A DNA stretch of 64,000 bases. It comes from Psychromarinibacter sp048262455 (lineage in GTDB: Bacteria; Pseudomonadota; Alphaproteobacteria; Rhodobacterales; Rhodobacteraceae). Location of the stretch: assembly GCA_048262455.1 (NCBI GenBank), contig JBLXFD010000020.1, positions 9,182 to 73,181 on the forward strand, read 5' to 3'. Each line of letters opens with the position of its first letter. Positions within the stretch are counted from its first letter, which is position 1. Both the position numbers and the translations under genes were made by a program. The notes under the pieces were generated by a model. That model worked only from the letters and a program-made list of their open reading frames with translations. It was not told the DNA's origin and ran no database searches. Of this stretch, positions 33,862-43,109 are shown in pieces.

Positions 33862-34025
33862 TGACTTTCCTCTCTGGTTGGACCGCGCCAGATTACTGCA
33901 ATGTAAGCGTATGGCAACGACTATTAGCCGCTATCCCCTCACCCACTAGTTTCCTCAACGAGCCCGCGATATTTCCCTTTTCCGCTTAGCCAGCGGGCAC
34001 CCATGCCCGAGCCGAAAGCGCTAGA

Positions 34026-34053
34026 CTAAAATTTCCGGTCGGCCTAAAACTTC
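34026..34053 (+). promoter_or_regulatory. Direct repeat upstream of the DUF3604 gene (regulator-site candidate)
   Basis: CTAAAATTTC (34026-34035) and CTAAAACTTC (34044-34053), 9 of 10 bases alike, 18 bp start to start, ending 39 nt before the GTG of the DUF3604 gene in a 231-bp divergent intergenic region. A regulator or promoter element is likely; no protein can be assigned. Confidence 0.3.
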
Positions 34054-34092
34054 ATAGTAATTGCCAATCCTGCCTGCGAAGTGGAGCCTGCC

Positions 34093-36405
34093 GTGACCCT
34101 GCCTCATCATCCCGTCGACCCCTCCCTCGTGGGCGAGGCCAGTTTCCTGACCCGCCCCGGCGACGACCCGGCGCTTTACGGAAGGGCGACGATGGAAGGG
34201 CCCGCCACCGCCGAGGTGCGCACCTTCCAGACCTTCAAGGTGCGCTACACCACCGGCAAGTTGGGGCTGGACGACACCGGCGGCATCCGCGTCGCCTTCC
34301 GCTTCATCTCGGACGCGGGTTTCCTGCAGACCGCCGATCCCACCGCGCCGAACTACGTCACAGCCAGCAGCTCCGGCGAGGGGCGGCTGGAGCTGAAGTA
34401 CGACCGCAACGGCGGCCAGCGGCCGTGGAACGAGACGCTGACCATCTACCAGCGCGGCGGCTACCTGAAGCCGGGCGAGACCATCGAGATCGTCATCGGC
34501 GACACCTCCGGCGGCTCTCCGGGCCTGCTGATGCCCACTTTCCTCGATTCGGGCCGGGTGTTCCGGGTGATGGCCGACGTGCAGGCCACCGGGGTGCACG
34601 TGCCGGTGGAAGGCCCGCCCCTGTTCGTCACCGTGGTCCCCGGCCCCGCGCAGCGCCACCTCGCGGTGCTGCCGACCCTGCGCCGGCCGGGCCAGCCGTT
34701 TCACCTGGGGCTGAAGGCAGAGGACCGCTGGGGCAACCCCACAGGCCAGGGCGCGCGGCGCTTTTCCGTCGAGGCCTCGCTGCCGGTGCAGGGGCTGCCG
34801 GAGCAGATCGACTTCGCCCCCGAGGACGGCGCAATGACGCTGGAGGGGCTCAGCTGCGACACGCCAGGGGTGCTGACGCTGCGCCTGACGGACGAGCACG
34901 GCGAGATGGTGGAAACCGGCCCGCTGCTGATCGAGGACCGCGCCGAGGTGCACTACTGGGGCGACCTGCACGGCCAGACCGGCGAGACGGTAGGCACCAA
35001 TACCGCCGAATATTACTTCGACTTCGCGCGCCGCAAATCCTTCCTCGACGTGACCAGCCACCAGGGCAATGACTTCCAGATCACCGAGACCTTCTGGAAG
35101 CGCCTGAACGAGCTGACCGCCGAGCGCAACGAGCCCGGCCGCTTCACCGTGCTGCCCGGCTACGAGTGGTCGGGCAATACCGCCGTGGGAGGCGATCACA
35201 ACGTCTTCTACCTGCAGGAGGGCGCGCCGATCTACCGCTGCTCGCACGCGCTGGTGGCGGACCGGGGGGATGCCGAGACCGACGCCCATACCCTCACCGA
35301 CCTCTACGCCAAGTTCGAGGCCGAGCCGACCGAGACGGTAATGTACGCCCACGTCGGCGGGCGCTACGCCAACATCTTCTTCGACCACGACCCGCGTTTC
35401 GAGGCGGCGGTGGAGATGCACTCGGCCTGGGGTTCGTTCGAGTGGATCCTGACCGACGGCTTCCCCCTGCGCCGCCGGGTCGGGGTGGTCTGCAACTCGG
35501 ACGGACACAAGGGCCGCCCCGGCTCCAGCTACCCCGGCGCGTCGCTGTTCGGGGCCTACGGGGGGCTGACCTGCTTCGTCACCAAGGAAAACACCCGAGA
35601 GGCGATCTTCGAGGCGATCCGCCGCCGCCACACCTACGGCACCACCGGGCCGCGGGTCTTCGTCGACGTCTCGGCCCGGCTGCCCAAGGGCGGCACGCTG
35701 TACCGGCGCAACCCGGCGGCGATGCCGGAGACCGAGACCGAGCAGGTGGACCGCGCCATTCTCGGCGACATCGTGCGGGTCAACGGCAGCACCGCCGAGG
35801 TGGACGTGACCGTCCGCGCCCCGGCCGGCATCGTCAGCCTGGAACTGCGCCGCGGCACCGAGGTGCTGCGCCGCCTGCGTCCCTACAGTGAGGATGACCT
35901 TGGCAGCCGGATCCGCCTGATGTGGTCCGGCGCCGAGTACCGCGGCCGCGGGCGCAACACCAACTGGCGCGGGCGGGCTGATTTCTCCGGCGCCAGCATC
36001 CGCCGGTTCGAGCGGGTGAACCGGCTGAACCCGGAGCAGACGCTGGACCAGACCGGGTCGGCTGCCGTGGTCTGGGACACGGTCACCACCGGCAACATGA
36101 TGGGCTTCGACGTCTGGCTGGAGCCGGGGGACGCGCCGGGGGTCGAGATCCGCACCAGCCTTGGCAACCTCACGCTTGCGGGCGCCGACATCGGGCTGGA
36201 GCCCGCGGTGATGGAGGCCGGCGGGCTGGAGCGGCGGCTGACCGTGCAGCGCCTGCCCGACGCCTCCCTGCCCCGCGAGATCCAGCTGTCCGAGACGGTC
36301 GAGATCGCCGCCGAGGGCGACACCCCGCTGTGGATCTGCGCAACGCTGGAAGACGGGAACCAGGCGTGGAGCAGCCCGATGTACCTGTTCCGCGACGAAG
36401 GGTGA
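34093..36405 (+). CDS. DUF3604 domain protein (PHP-like metallohydrolase family, uncharacterised)
   Basis: A 770-residue protein. After about 285 residues of beta-rich N-terminal domain comes VHYWGDLHGQTGET, the start of the PHP-like DUF3604 domain. Further His/Asp blocks that could bind metal are DVTSHQGNDFQ, LPGYEWSG, GGDHNVFYL, VMYAHVGGR, EMHSAWGSFEW and VVCNSDGHKGRPG. The rest is a beta-rich C-terminal region. GTG 34093 is chosen over GTG 34081 because GGAG lies 6 nt upstream. No signal peptide. It is divergent from the tctCBA-gntR operon and probably processes the compound imported there. No reaction can be assigned from the family alone. Confidence 0.85.
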   Translation: MTLPHHPVDPSLVGEASFLTRPGDDPALYGRATMEGPATAEVRTFQTFKVRYTTGKLGLDDTGGIRVAFRFISDAGFLQTADPTAPNYVTASSSGEGRLELKYDRNGGQRPWNETLTIYQRGGYLKPGETIEIVIGDTSGGSPGLLMPTFLDSGRVFRVMADVQATGVHVPVEGPPLFVTVVPGPAQRHLAVLPTLRRPGQPFHLGLKAEDRWGNPTGQGARRFSVEASLPVQGLPEQIDFAPEDGAMTLEGLSCDTPGVLTLRLTDEHGEMVETGPLLIEDRAEVHYWGDLHGQTGETVGTNTAEYYFDFARRKSFLDVTSHQGNDFQITETFWKRLNELTAERNEPGRFTVLPGYEWSGNTAVGGDHNVFYLQEGAPIYRCSHALVADRGDAETDAHTLTDLYAKFEAEPTETVMYAHVGGRYANIFFDHDPRFEAAVEMHSAWGSFEWILTDGFPLRRRVGVVCNSDGHKGRPGSSYPGASLFGAYGGLTCFVTKENTREAIFEAIRRRHTYGTTGPRVFVDVSARLPKGGTLYRRNPAAMPETETEQVDRAILGDIVRVNGSTAEVDVTVRAPAGIVSLELRRGTEVLRRLRPYSEDDLGSRIRLMWSGAEYRGRGRNTNWRGRADFSGASIRRFERVNRLNPEQTLDQTGSAAVVWDTVTTGNMMGFDVWLEPGDAPGVEIRTSLGNLTLAGADIGLEPAVMEAGGLERRLTVQRLPDASLPREIQLSETVEIAAEGDTPLWICATLEDGNQAWSSPMYLFRDEG

Positions 36406-36454
36406 GCTGGGCGGAGAAAAGCGTCGATCATAGGTCCCGCCCGGCGGCAACGCC

Positions 36455-36519
36455 GGGCAGCGCCGACCCGCCCCCCCGGGGCGGCGCTATTGCGCCCCCC
36501 CGCGGGTCGGGCGCTGCCC
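36455..36519. terminator. Long inverted repeat between convergent genes (bidirectional terminator candidate)
   Basis: GGGCAGCGCCGACCCGC (36455-36471) pairs with GCGGGTCGGGCGCTGCCC (36502-36519) with a single extra G; the 30-nt loop has further GGGGCG/CGCCCC pairing. It lies between the 3' ends of the DUF3604 and NTF2-like genes. No T-run follows, so it may block convergent transcription by structure rather than act as a classical terminator. Confidence 0.55.
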
Positions 36520-36557
36520 TCAACAAAGGCCTCAGGCGTTTCAGGATTATTTCGGCT

Positions 36558-37040
36558 CTACGACAACGGGTACGGAATATACCCCACGAATCCCGCGATC
36601 TTCCAGTCGCCCTCGATCCGGTGGCAGAAGTACAGCGTCTGCCAGTTCAGCCGGTCCGTCCCGCCATCGGCCCGCGTTAGCACCCCGTCGAACTTCTTGT
36701 GCAGCACCGCACGGTCCCCGTCCACGTCGATGTCGCGCAGGTTTGTCAGGCGGAACAGCGCCGGGCGCAGGGGGTGGGCGAATTCCACCTTGGCCGTCTC
36801 GGCCGCCTGCCGCAGCCACTCGTCGCGGTAGATCTCCAGCCGCGGGAAATCCAGCCGCCAGCTATCGGGGTTGTTGCGGAAGTGCCCGTGCATCCCGAAG
36901 AAACGGTCGGTGGCGAAGTCGCCCGAGACCATCGACCAGTCCTGCGACAGGAAGGCGTCGATGTCGCGGCGCACCAGCATCTCCCACAGGGCGTGGCGGT
37001 CGGCGTCGGCTTCGGGGAACGGGTTGCGCTCGTGGTCCAT
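36558..37040 (-). CDS. NTF2-like (SnoaL-fold) protein
   Basis: A 160-residue soluble protein. An N-terminal helix (DRHALWEMLVRRDIDAFLSQ) leads to a cone-shaped beta sheet pattern (RAVLHKKFDGVL, LNWQTLYFCHRIEGDWKIAG, ending FVGYIPYP), which fits the NTF2-like superfamily of small enzymes and binding proteins. ATG 37040 has CGGAG upstream. It is the last gene of the SDR-ABC ATPase-RpiR cluster and may act on the imported sugar, but its function is unknown. Confidence 0.7.
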   Translation of the reverse strand: MDHERNPFPEADADRHALWEMLVRRDIDAFLSQDWSMVSGDFATDRFFGMHGHFRNNPDSWRLDFPRLEIYRDEWLRQAAETAKVEFAHPLRPALFRLTNLRDIDVDGDRAVLHKKFDGVLTRADGGTDRLNWQTLYFCHRIEGDWKIAGFVGYIPYPLS

Positions 37041-37071
37041 GGAATGCTCCGGGTGGTTCGTGTTGCAGGTG

Positions 37072-37995
37072 TCAGTCGCCGATCGGCAGGTCGGGGTTGC
37101 GGATGTCCTGGCTGGCAAGGCTCTGGCGCACCCGGCGCAGGTTCTCGATGGCCGTGCGCCCCGCCGCCAGCGCCGTGCCCATGGACAGGATGTCCACCGC
37201 CACCAGCAGCGCGTAGCGCACCGGCGAGGGCTTGTAGAGGTTCCCGTCCTCGCGGAAGCTGAGCGGCAGCAGCGTGTCCGCCACCCCCGCCAGCGGCGTT
37301 CCGGGCGCCGTCACCGCCACCGCGTGGGCCCGGTACTGCCGCGCGATCAGCAGCGAATCCAGCACGGATCGCGCCTGCCCCGAGATCGAGAAGCCGACGA
37401 TCACGTCGCCGTCCTTCAGCACCGAGGCGTTCATCCGCTGTAGCTGCGGGTCGGTCTGGGCGGTGACCTTCAGCCCCAGCCGGAACAGCCGGTTCTGCAG
37501 CTCCACCGCCGCCATGGAAGACCCGCCGCCGGTGCCGCAGACAAGGATCTGCCCAGCCCCCGCCAGCCGCGCGGCGATGGCGCGGATTTCCTGGTCCGAG
37601 AGGCCGAAGGTCATCAGGTCAAGGCTGTCGTGGGCGGCGCGGGCCACCTCGGCGATGATGCTGCCGGCGGCGGGGGCCTGCCCGCCCGGCTGCGGCTCCC
37701 GCAGGTAGGCGCCGCCGATGGCCAGCGCCTGTGCCAGGTGAAAGCGCATGTCGCGGGTGCCGGAGAAGCCAAGGGCGCGGGCCAGCCGGGTGATGGTGGG
37801 CTCGCTGACCCCGGCGCGGGCGGCGATCTCGGCGATGGGGGCGTGGGCGGCGAACTTGGGATCGCCGAGGATGCATTCCACCAGCCGCCGCTCGGCGTCC
37901 TTGCCATGCTCCAGCCGGTCCCGCAGGCGCCCGACGATGTCCACCGTCTGCCCGGCCCGGCCAGAGACGTCGCCGCCGCCGCCCGCCCGGGTCAT
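37072..37995 (-). CDS. RpiR/MurR family regulator (HTH plus SIS domain)
   Basis: A 307-residue regulator: N-terminal HTH_6 (EIAARAGVSEPTITRLARAL, then GFSGTRDMRFHLAQAL) and a C-terminal sugar-phosphate-binding SIS domain (VCGTGGGSSMAAVELQNRL, DGDVIVGFSISGQARSVLD). ATG 37995 overlaps the ABC ATPase stop by 4 nt. It probably controls the divergent ABC importer operon in response to a phosphorylated sugar; a dyad near 39.9 kb is a candidate site. Confidence 0.93.
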   Translation of the reverse strand: MTRAGGGGDVSGRAGQTVDIVGRLRDRLEHGKDAERRLVECILGDPKFAAHAPIAEIAARAGVSEPTITRLARALGFSGTRDMRFHLAQALAIGGAYLREPQPGGQAPAAGSIIAEVARAAHDSLDLMTFGLSDQEIRAIAARLAGAGQILVCGTGGGSSMAAVELQNRLFRLGLKVTAQTDPQLQRMNASVLKDGDVIVGFSISGQARSVLDSLLIARQYRAHAVAVTAPGTPLAGVADTLLPLSFREDGNLYKPSPVRYALLVAVDILSMGTALAAGRTAIENLRRVRQSLASQDIRNPDLPIGD

Positions 37996-39047
37996 AGCCG
38001 GCGGCCGCCGGTCTTGTCGAACAGGTGCACGTCCTCGCGCGGGACCGAGAGCGTCAGCACCTCGCCCGGCGCCGGCATGTCGCGGTCGCGGAACACCGCC
38101 CGCACCTCGCGGCCCGCGATGTGGCCGAAGACGTGGATCTCGGGGCCGGTGGGCTCGATCACCTCCGCCACCATGCGCAGCGGACCGGCGGGGTCGCGGT
38201 GGAAACACTCGGGGCGCACCCCCATCGTCACCTCGGTGCCCTCGGCGGCGGCGGCCTCGGCGGGCACCAAGGTGCCATCCTCCAGCCGCACCCCGCCGCC
38301 GGCGCGGTCGTAGCGGCCCTCGAGAAAGCTCATGGCCGGCGAGCCGAGAAAGCCCGCGACGAAGCGGTGCACCGGGCGGTCGTAAAGCTCCAGCGGCGCG
38401 CCCGACTGCTCGATCCGGCCGCCGTTCATCACCACGATGCGGTCGGCCATGGTCATCGCCTCGATCTGGTCGTGGGTGACGTAGACGATGGTGGTCTTCA
38501 GCTTCTGGTGCAGCGCCTTGATCTCGGTGCGCATCTGCACCCGCAGCTTCGCGTCGAGGTTCGACAGCGGCTCGTCGAACAGGAAGACCTTGGGGTCCCG
38601 CACGATGGCACGCCCCATGGCCACCCGCTGGCGCTGGCCGCCCGACAGCTGGCTGGGCTTGCGGTCAAGGTAGTCGCCGAGGTTCAGCACCTCGCTGGCC
38701 TTGGCGATCCGCCGCTCGGTGTCCTGCCGGTCCTCGCGGCGCACCTGCGGGCCGAAGGCGATGTTGTCGCGCACGCTCATGTGCGGGAACAGCGCGTAGG
38801 ACTGGAACACCATCGAGATGTTGCGCTTCTGCGGCGGCACGTTGTTGGACCGCACCCCGTCGATCAGCAGGTCGCCCCCGGTGATGTCCTCCAGCCCGGC
38901 GATCATCCGCAGCAGCGTGGACTTGCCGCAGCCCGAGGGGCCCACCAGCACCACGAACTCGCCCTCGGCGATGGACAGCGACAGGTCCTTGATGATCTCC
39001 ACCGCGCCGAAGCGCTTGCGGATGTTCTTCAGCTCAAGCGTCGCCAC
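37992..39047 (-). CDS. ABC sugar importer ATPase (UgpC/MalK type)
   Basis: A 351-residue ATP-binding subunit. Walker A GPSGCGKST at residues 36-44, signature LSGGQ at 134-138, Walker B VFLFDEP at about 154-160, followed by the C-terminal OB-fold regulatory domain (MGVRPECF, DVHLFD). This is the shared-ATPase type that powers carbohydrate importers of the CUT1 class. The binding protein and two permeases are transcribed divergently at 40.0-43.0 kb, so the importer genes are split over two operons. Confidence 0.95.
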   Translation of the reverse strand: MATLELKNIRKRFGAVEIIKDLSLSIAEGEFVVLVGPSGCGKSTLLRMIAGLEDITGGDLLIDGVRSNNVPPQKRNISMVFQSYALFPHMSVRDNIAFGPQVRREDRQDTERRIAKASEVLNLGDYLDRKPSQLSGGQRQRVAMGRAIVRDPKVFLFDEPLSNLDAKLRVQMRTEIKALHQKLKTTIVYVTHDQIEAMTMADRIVVMNGGRIEQSGAPLELYDRPVHRFVAGFLGSPAMSFLEGRYDRAGGGVRLEDGTLVPAEAAAAEGTEVTMGVRPECFHRDPAGPLRMVAEVIEPTGPEIHVFGHIAGREVRAVFRDRDMPAPGEVLTLSVPREDVHLFDKTGGRRL

Positions 39048-39068
39048 GCGCGCCTCCCTCCGGTGTCA

Positions 39069-39824
39069 TCACGCCAGTTCCTGCACGAAGGGCAGGTAGG
39101 CAGAGGTCAGCCCCCCGTCCACCGGCAGCGTCACGCCGGTGATGCCGCTGGCCAGGGGCGAGGCGAGGAACAGGGCGGCGTCGGCCACCTCTTGCGGCAT
39201 CACCATGCGGCCGATGGGAAAGAAGCCGGCGACGCGGTCGAGGATCGTCGGGTCGCGTTCCACCCGGTGGTCCCAGGTCGCGGTGCGGATCGAGCCGGGG
39301 GTGATGACGTTGGCGCGGATGCCGTGCACCCCCTCTTCCGCCGCCAGCCCCCGCGCCCAGGCGTTCAGCCCCGCCTTGGCGACAGAGTAGGCCGGATTGC
39401 CGAAGTGCATCAGCGCGTTGACCGAGGAGATGAAGACAAAGCTGGCGCCGTCCGGGCGGTTCCGCATCCCCGGCAGCAGCGCCAGCGTCAGGTCGGCGGC
39501 GCCGCGGAAGTTCAGGTTGAACTCGTGGTCCAGCTTCTCGGGGGTCAGCGACGCGATCTTCTCGGCCCGGGTCCAGCCGGCGTTGGAAACCACCACGTCC
39601 GCCCCGCCCGCCGCGTCGATGTCGCGCGCCGCGGCCTGCGTCGCCTCGCGGTCGGTGATGTCGAACAGGTGCGTCTCTGCCACCGGCTGCGCGCCGAAAT
39701 CGGTGCCGGGCATGTCGCAGGCCACCACCGTCGCCCCGGCCGCGTCGAAGCGGGTCACCAGCGCGGTGCCGACGCCGCCGCCGGCCCCGGTGATCACCAC
39801 CCGCTTGCCCTTCAGATTGATCAT
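39069..39824 (-). CDS. Short-chain dehydrogenase/reductase (SDR)
   Basis: A 251-residue classical SDR using NAD(P). Cofactor loop TGAGGGVG near residues 12-19, NAG at 81-83, catalytic Ser133/134, Tyr146 and Lys150 (YSVAK), and an ITPGSIRT segment after it. ATG 39824 is behind AAGGAGCGG; the open frame upstream lacks a ribosome site. First gene of the minus operon SDR-ABC ATPase-RpiR-NTF2-like, so it probably oxidises or reduces the imported sugar or polyol. Confidence 0.94.
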   Translation of the reverse strand: MINLKGKRVVITGAGGGVGTALVTRFDAAGATVVACDMPGTDFGAQPVAETHLFDITDREATQAAARDIDAAGGADVVVSNAGWTRAEKIASLTPEKLDHEFNLNFRGAADLTLALLPGMRNRPDGASFVFISSVNALMHFGNPAYSVAKAGLNAWARGLAAEEGVHGIRANVITPGSIRTATWDHRVERDPTILDRVAGFFPIGRMVMPQEVADAALFLASPLASGITGVTLPVDGGLTSAYLPFVQELA

Positions 39825-39893
39825 GCCCGCTCCTTGCCCCCGCTGCACGGCTGGCCGCCGTGGGGAAACGCTAGGAGAGCCCATGAAAGTTTA

Positions 39894-39907
39894 CAACATA
39901 TAAGTTG
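39894..39907. promoter_or_regulatory. Dyad CAAC-N6-GTTG in the divergent ABC/SDR promoter region
   Basis: CAAC ATATAA GTTG at 39894-39907, in the only AT-rich part of the 198-bp divergent region (39825-40022). Outer GAAA (39885) and TTTC (about 39911) are also inverted. It is a candidate site for the RpiR regulator of this locus. Confidence 0.4.
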
Positions 39908-40022
39908 GAATTTCTTGCAATGGGGGCGGAAAACGTAACATGCTTACAGGGGACGCGCCGGGGCGAAGGCCGATCATGGTCACACGCTTCCGGCGATCGG
40001 CCAGGTTCACACGGAGGACGAC

Positions 40023-41255
40023 ATGTTGAAATACACCCTTGGCGCAGCAGGCCTTGCCCTGACCCTCGCCATGAGCACGCAAGCGGTTTCCGCCCAGACC
40101 GTGCGCGTCACGGTCGCGGAATACAGTTCCAAGACCGGCCCCTATTTCGAGGCCGCCGCGGAGGCCTATGAGCAGGCCAACGAGGGCGTGGACATCCAGA
40201 TCGAGGTGGTGCCCTGGGACGTGCTGCTGCAGAAGCTGACCACCGATATCTCCGGCAATTCCACCGCCGACGTGTCGATCATCGGCACCCGCTGGCTGAT
40301 CGACTTCGTCGACTCGGGCATCGCCGCGCCGCTCGACGACTACATGGACGACGACTTCCGCGCCCGGTTCTTCGACGTGTTCCTGTCGCCCTCGGTGATG
40401 GACGGCAAGACCTACGGCCTGCCGGTCGCCGCCTCGGCCCGCGCCATGTACTACAACAAGGACCTGCTGGAGCAGGCGGGAATCGACACGCCCCCGGACA
40501 CCTGGGAAGAACTGGCCGAGGCCGCGCAGAAGATCTCGGCGCTTGGCGACGACATCGCCGGCTTCGGGATGCAGGGCAAGGAAATCGAGACCGACGTCTA
40601 CTACTACTATTCGCTGTGGGCCCAGGGGGGCGAGCTGGTGGAGGAAGACGGCACCTCGGGGCTGGACACCCAGGCCGCCTATGACGCCGCCCAGGTCTAC
40701 AAGGACCTGATCGACGCCGGCGCGACCCAGCCGGGCGTCACCGCCTACAACCGCGAGGACGTGCAGAACCTGTTCAAGCAGGGCAAGATCGGCATGATGA
40801 TCACCGCGCCCTTCCTGTCCAGCCAGATCTCCGAGGAAGCGCCGGACCTGAACTACGGCGTCACCGCGATCCCGGCCGGTCCGGGCGGCGACCGGGGCAC
40901 CTACGGCGTGACCGACTCGATCATCATGTTCGAGGCCTCGCAGCAGAAGGACCTGGCCTGGGACTTCCTGGACTTCATCTTCACCACCGAATGGCGCGCC
41001 CGCTTCACCGAGGGCGAGGGCTTCCTGCCCGTGAACCCCGAGGTGGCGGAAATGCCGGCCTTCGCCGACAACGCCGACCTGAAGGAGTTCACCGCCCTGC
41101 TGCCGGACGCCCGTTTCGCGCCGGTCATCCCGGGCTGGGAAGAGATCGCGGGGATCACCTCTGACGCGCTGCAGACGATCTACCTGGGCGACGGCGAGAT
41201 CAAGGCGACCCTCGACGCCGCCGCGGCCGAGATCGACGGCATCCTCGGCAACTGA
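40023..41255 (+). CDS. ABC sugar importer substrate-binding protein
   Basis: A 410-residue extracellular solute-binding protein of family 1. Signal peptide residues 1-24 (MLKYTLGAAGLALTLAMSTQ, ending VSA before QTVRVTVAEYS). Mature features: EQANEGVDIQIEVVPWDVLL, GLPVAASARAMYYNKDLLEQ and the late KDLAWDFLDFIFTTEWRARF, as in CUT1 binding proteins. GGAGGACGAC lies before the ATG. A strong stem-loop follows the stop and probably raises its level relative to the permeases. Ligand unknown. Confidence 0.95.
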   Translation: MLKYTLGAAGLALTLAMSTQAVSAQTVRVTVAEYSSKTGPYFEAAAEAYEQANEGVDIQIEVVPWDVLLQKLTTDISGNSTADVSIIGTRWLIDFVDSGIAAPLDDYMDDDFRARFFDVFLSPSVMDGKTYGLPVAASARAMYYNKDLLEQAGIDTPPDTWEELAEAAQKISALGDDIAGFGMQGKEIETDVYYYYSLWAQGGELVEEDGTSGLDTQAAYDAAQVYKDLIDAGATQPGVTAYNREDVQNLFKQGKIGMMITAPFLSSQISEEAPDLNYGVTAIPAGPGGDRGTYGVTDSIIMFEASQQKDLAWDFLDFIFTTEWRARFTEGEGFLPVNPEVAEMPAFADNADLKEFTALLPDARFAPVIPGWEEIAGITSDALQTIYLGDGEIKATLDAAAAEIDGILGN

Positions 41256-41273
41256 TCCCGAGACCCTGACAAG

Positions 41274-41299
41274 GCCGGGCGCGGACCGCCGCGCCCGGC
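41274..41299 (+). terminator. Stem-loop between binding-protein and permease genes
   Basis: Perfect 11-bp arms GCCGGGCGCGG (41274-41284) and CCGCGCCCGGC (41289-41299) with a 4-nt loop, 19 nt after the stop. No T-run; likely a 3' mRNA stabiliser or partial attenuator. Confidence 0.65.
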
Positions 41300-41339
41300 A
41301 CCACGCCGCCCTTCCCTGCCCCCTTCGACGGATGCAAGC

Positions 41340-42215
41340 ATGAACCGCGCCAAGGCCATGACCCCCTACGCGCTGATCCTGCCCGGCTTTCTGCTGGCCT
41401 CGCTGATCGTGCTCTGGCCGCTCTACCAGCTGGGCGTGATCTCGACGAGCGAGGTGAACCGCTTCGGCCAGCTGCGCGGCTTCGTGGGGCTGGAGAACTT
41501 CGTCGAGGTCTTCACCGACCCCGACTTCACCGGCGCCCTCTGGCGCACGCTGATCTGGACCTTCGGCATCGTCTTCGGGGCGCTGGCGATCTCTTTCCCG
41601 GTGGCGATGATCCTGCACCAGGATTTCTACGGCCGCGGCATCGCCCGGGTGATCGTGATGCTGCCCTGGGCGGTCTCGGTCACCATGACCGCCATCGTCT
41701 GGCGCTGGGCGCTGAACGGGGAAAGCGGGATGCTGAACTCGGGCCTGCGCAACCTCGGCATCATCGACAGCAACGTCCAGTGGCTGGCCCAGGCCGCCAC
41801 CGCCTTTCCGGTGCAGATCCTGATCGGGATCCTCGTCACCGTGCCCTTCACCACGACGATCTTCCTCGGCGGGCTGTCCTCGATCAACGACGACCTCTAC
41901 GAGGCCGCGCGGCTGGAGGGCTCGCCGCCGCTACAGACCTTCCGGCGGATCACCTTCCCGCTGATGCGCCCCTTCGTGAACATCGCCGTGGTGCTGAACA
42001 CCATCTACGTGTTCAACTCCTTCCCGATCATCTGGGCCACCACCCAGGGCGGGCCGGCCAATTCCACCGACATCCTGGTGACATACCTCTACAAGCTGGG
42101 CTTTCGCTACGGCAAGCTGGGCGAGGCCTCGGCCCTGTCGCTGATGATGTTCGCGCTGCTGCTGGGCTTCACCCTGCTCTACGTCTACCTCGCCTCGCGA
42201 AAGGTGCGCGAATGA
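41340..42215 (+). CDS. ABC sugar importer permease 1 (MalF/UgpA type)
   Basis: A 291-residue inner-membrane permease with six predicted helices and the EAA loop (YEAARLEGSPPLQTFRRITF, then PLMRP) that docks on the ATPase. N-terminus TPYALILPGFLLASLIVLWP is typical of CUT1 permeases. Overlaps permease 2 by 4 nt. Confidence 0.95.
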   Translation: MNRAKAMTPYALILPGFLLASLIVLWPLYQLGVISTSEVNRFGQLRGFVGLENFVEVFTDPDFTGALWRTLIWTFGIVFGALAISFPVAMILHQDFYGRGIARVIVMLPWAVSVTMTAIVWRWALNGESGMLNSGLRNLGIIDSNVQWLAQAATAFPVQILIGILVTVPFTTTIFLGGLSSINDDLYEAARLEGSPPLQTFRRITFPLMRPFVNIAVVLNTIYVFNSFPIIWATTQGGPANSTDILVTYLYKLGFRYGKLGEASALSLMMFALLLGFTLLYVYLASRKVRE

Positions 42216-43036
42216 ACCGCAAGCTCAAGCGGACGCTGATCGCCTGGGCGGTGCTGTCGCCGCTGGTGGTGCTGACGCTGTTTCCCTTCGCCGTCATGCT
42301 GATCACCGCGCTGAAGCCGCCGACCGAGGTGCTGTCGCCCCACTGGATCCCCAGCCGGCTGGCCTGGGAGAACTTCGTCACCATGTGGGACGCCACGAAC
42401 TTCGGCCCGGCGATGTGGAATTCCGTCTACGTGGGCGTGCTGGCCACGCTGATCGCCATCGTGGTGTCGATCCCCTTCGCCTACGCGCTCAACCGCTTCC
42501 GCTTCCGCGGCAAGGGCCTGTTGCAGCAGTTCCTGCTGGTCACGCAGATGCTCTCGCCCATCGTGCTGGTGATCGGCCTGTTCCGGCTGGCCGCCTCGCT
42601 GGGGCTGATCGACAGCGTCAATTCGGTGGTGCTGGTCTACGGCGCCTTCGCCATCGCCTTCACCGTCTGGATGCTGCAAAGCTACTTCGAGACGATCCCC
42701 AAGGACCTCGAGGAAGCGGCATGGCTGGAGGGCGCCTCGCCCACCGCCGCGCTGGTGCGGGTGTTCCTGCCGCTGGCGGTCCCCGCCATCACCGTCACCG
42801 CGATCTTCGCCTTCATCAACGCCTGGAACGAGTTCGTCATCGCCCTGACCATGCTGCGGCGGCAGGAAAGCTACACGCTGCCGATCCAGATCTTTTCCCT
42901 GGTGGCGGGGCGTTACGCGGTGGAGTGGCACCACGTCATGGCCGCCTCGCTGGTGGCCACCATCCCGGTCGCCATCGTCTTTGCCTGGCTGCAGCGCTAT
43001 CTCGTGCGGGGGCTGGGCGTGGGCGCGGTCAAGTAG
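42212..43036 (+). CDS. ABC sugar importer permease 2 (MalG/UgpE type)
   Basis: A 274-residue permease with six predicted helices and EAA loop EEAAWLEGASPTAALVRVFL with following PLAVP. ATG 42212 overlaps the stop of permease 1. The end AWLQRYLVRGLGVGAVK matches the usual C-terminus of MalG-type CUT1 subunits. Confidence 0.95.
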   Translation: MNRKLKRTLIAWAVLSPLVVLTLFPFAVMLITALKPPTEVLSPHWIPSRLAWENFVTMWDATNFGPAMWNSVYVGVLATLIAIVVSIPFAYALNRFRFRGKGLLQQFLLVTQMLSPIVLVIGLFRLAASLGLIDSVNSVVLVYGAFAIAFTVWMLQSYFETIPKDLEEAAWLEGASPTAALVRVFLPLAVPAITVTAIFAFINAWNEFVIALTMLRRQESYTLPIQIFSLVAGRYAVEWHHVMAASLVATIPVAIVFAWLQRYLVRGLGVGAVK

Positions 43037-43109
43037 CCGCAAGGCTTCAGTGAAAGGTTACTAAATGACACATTCCGACGACGTTTCGCCCGCCGGGGCG
43101 GTCTGAACC

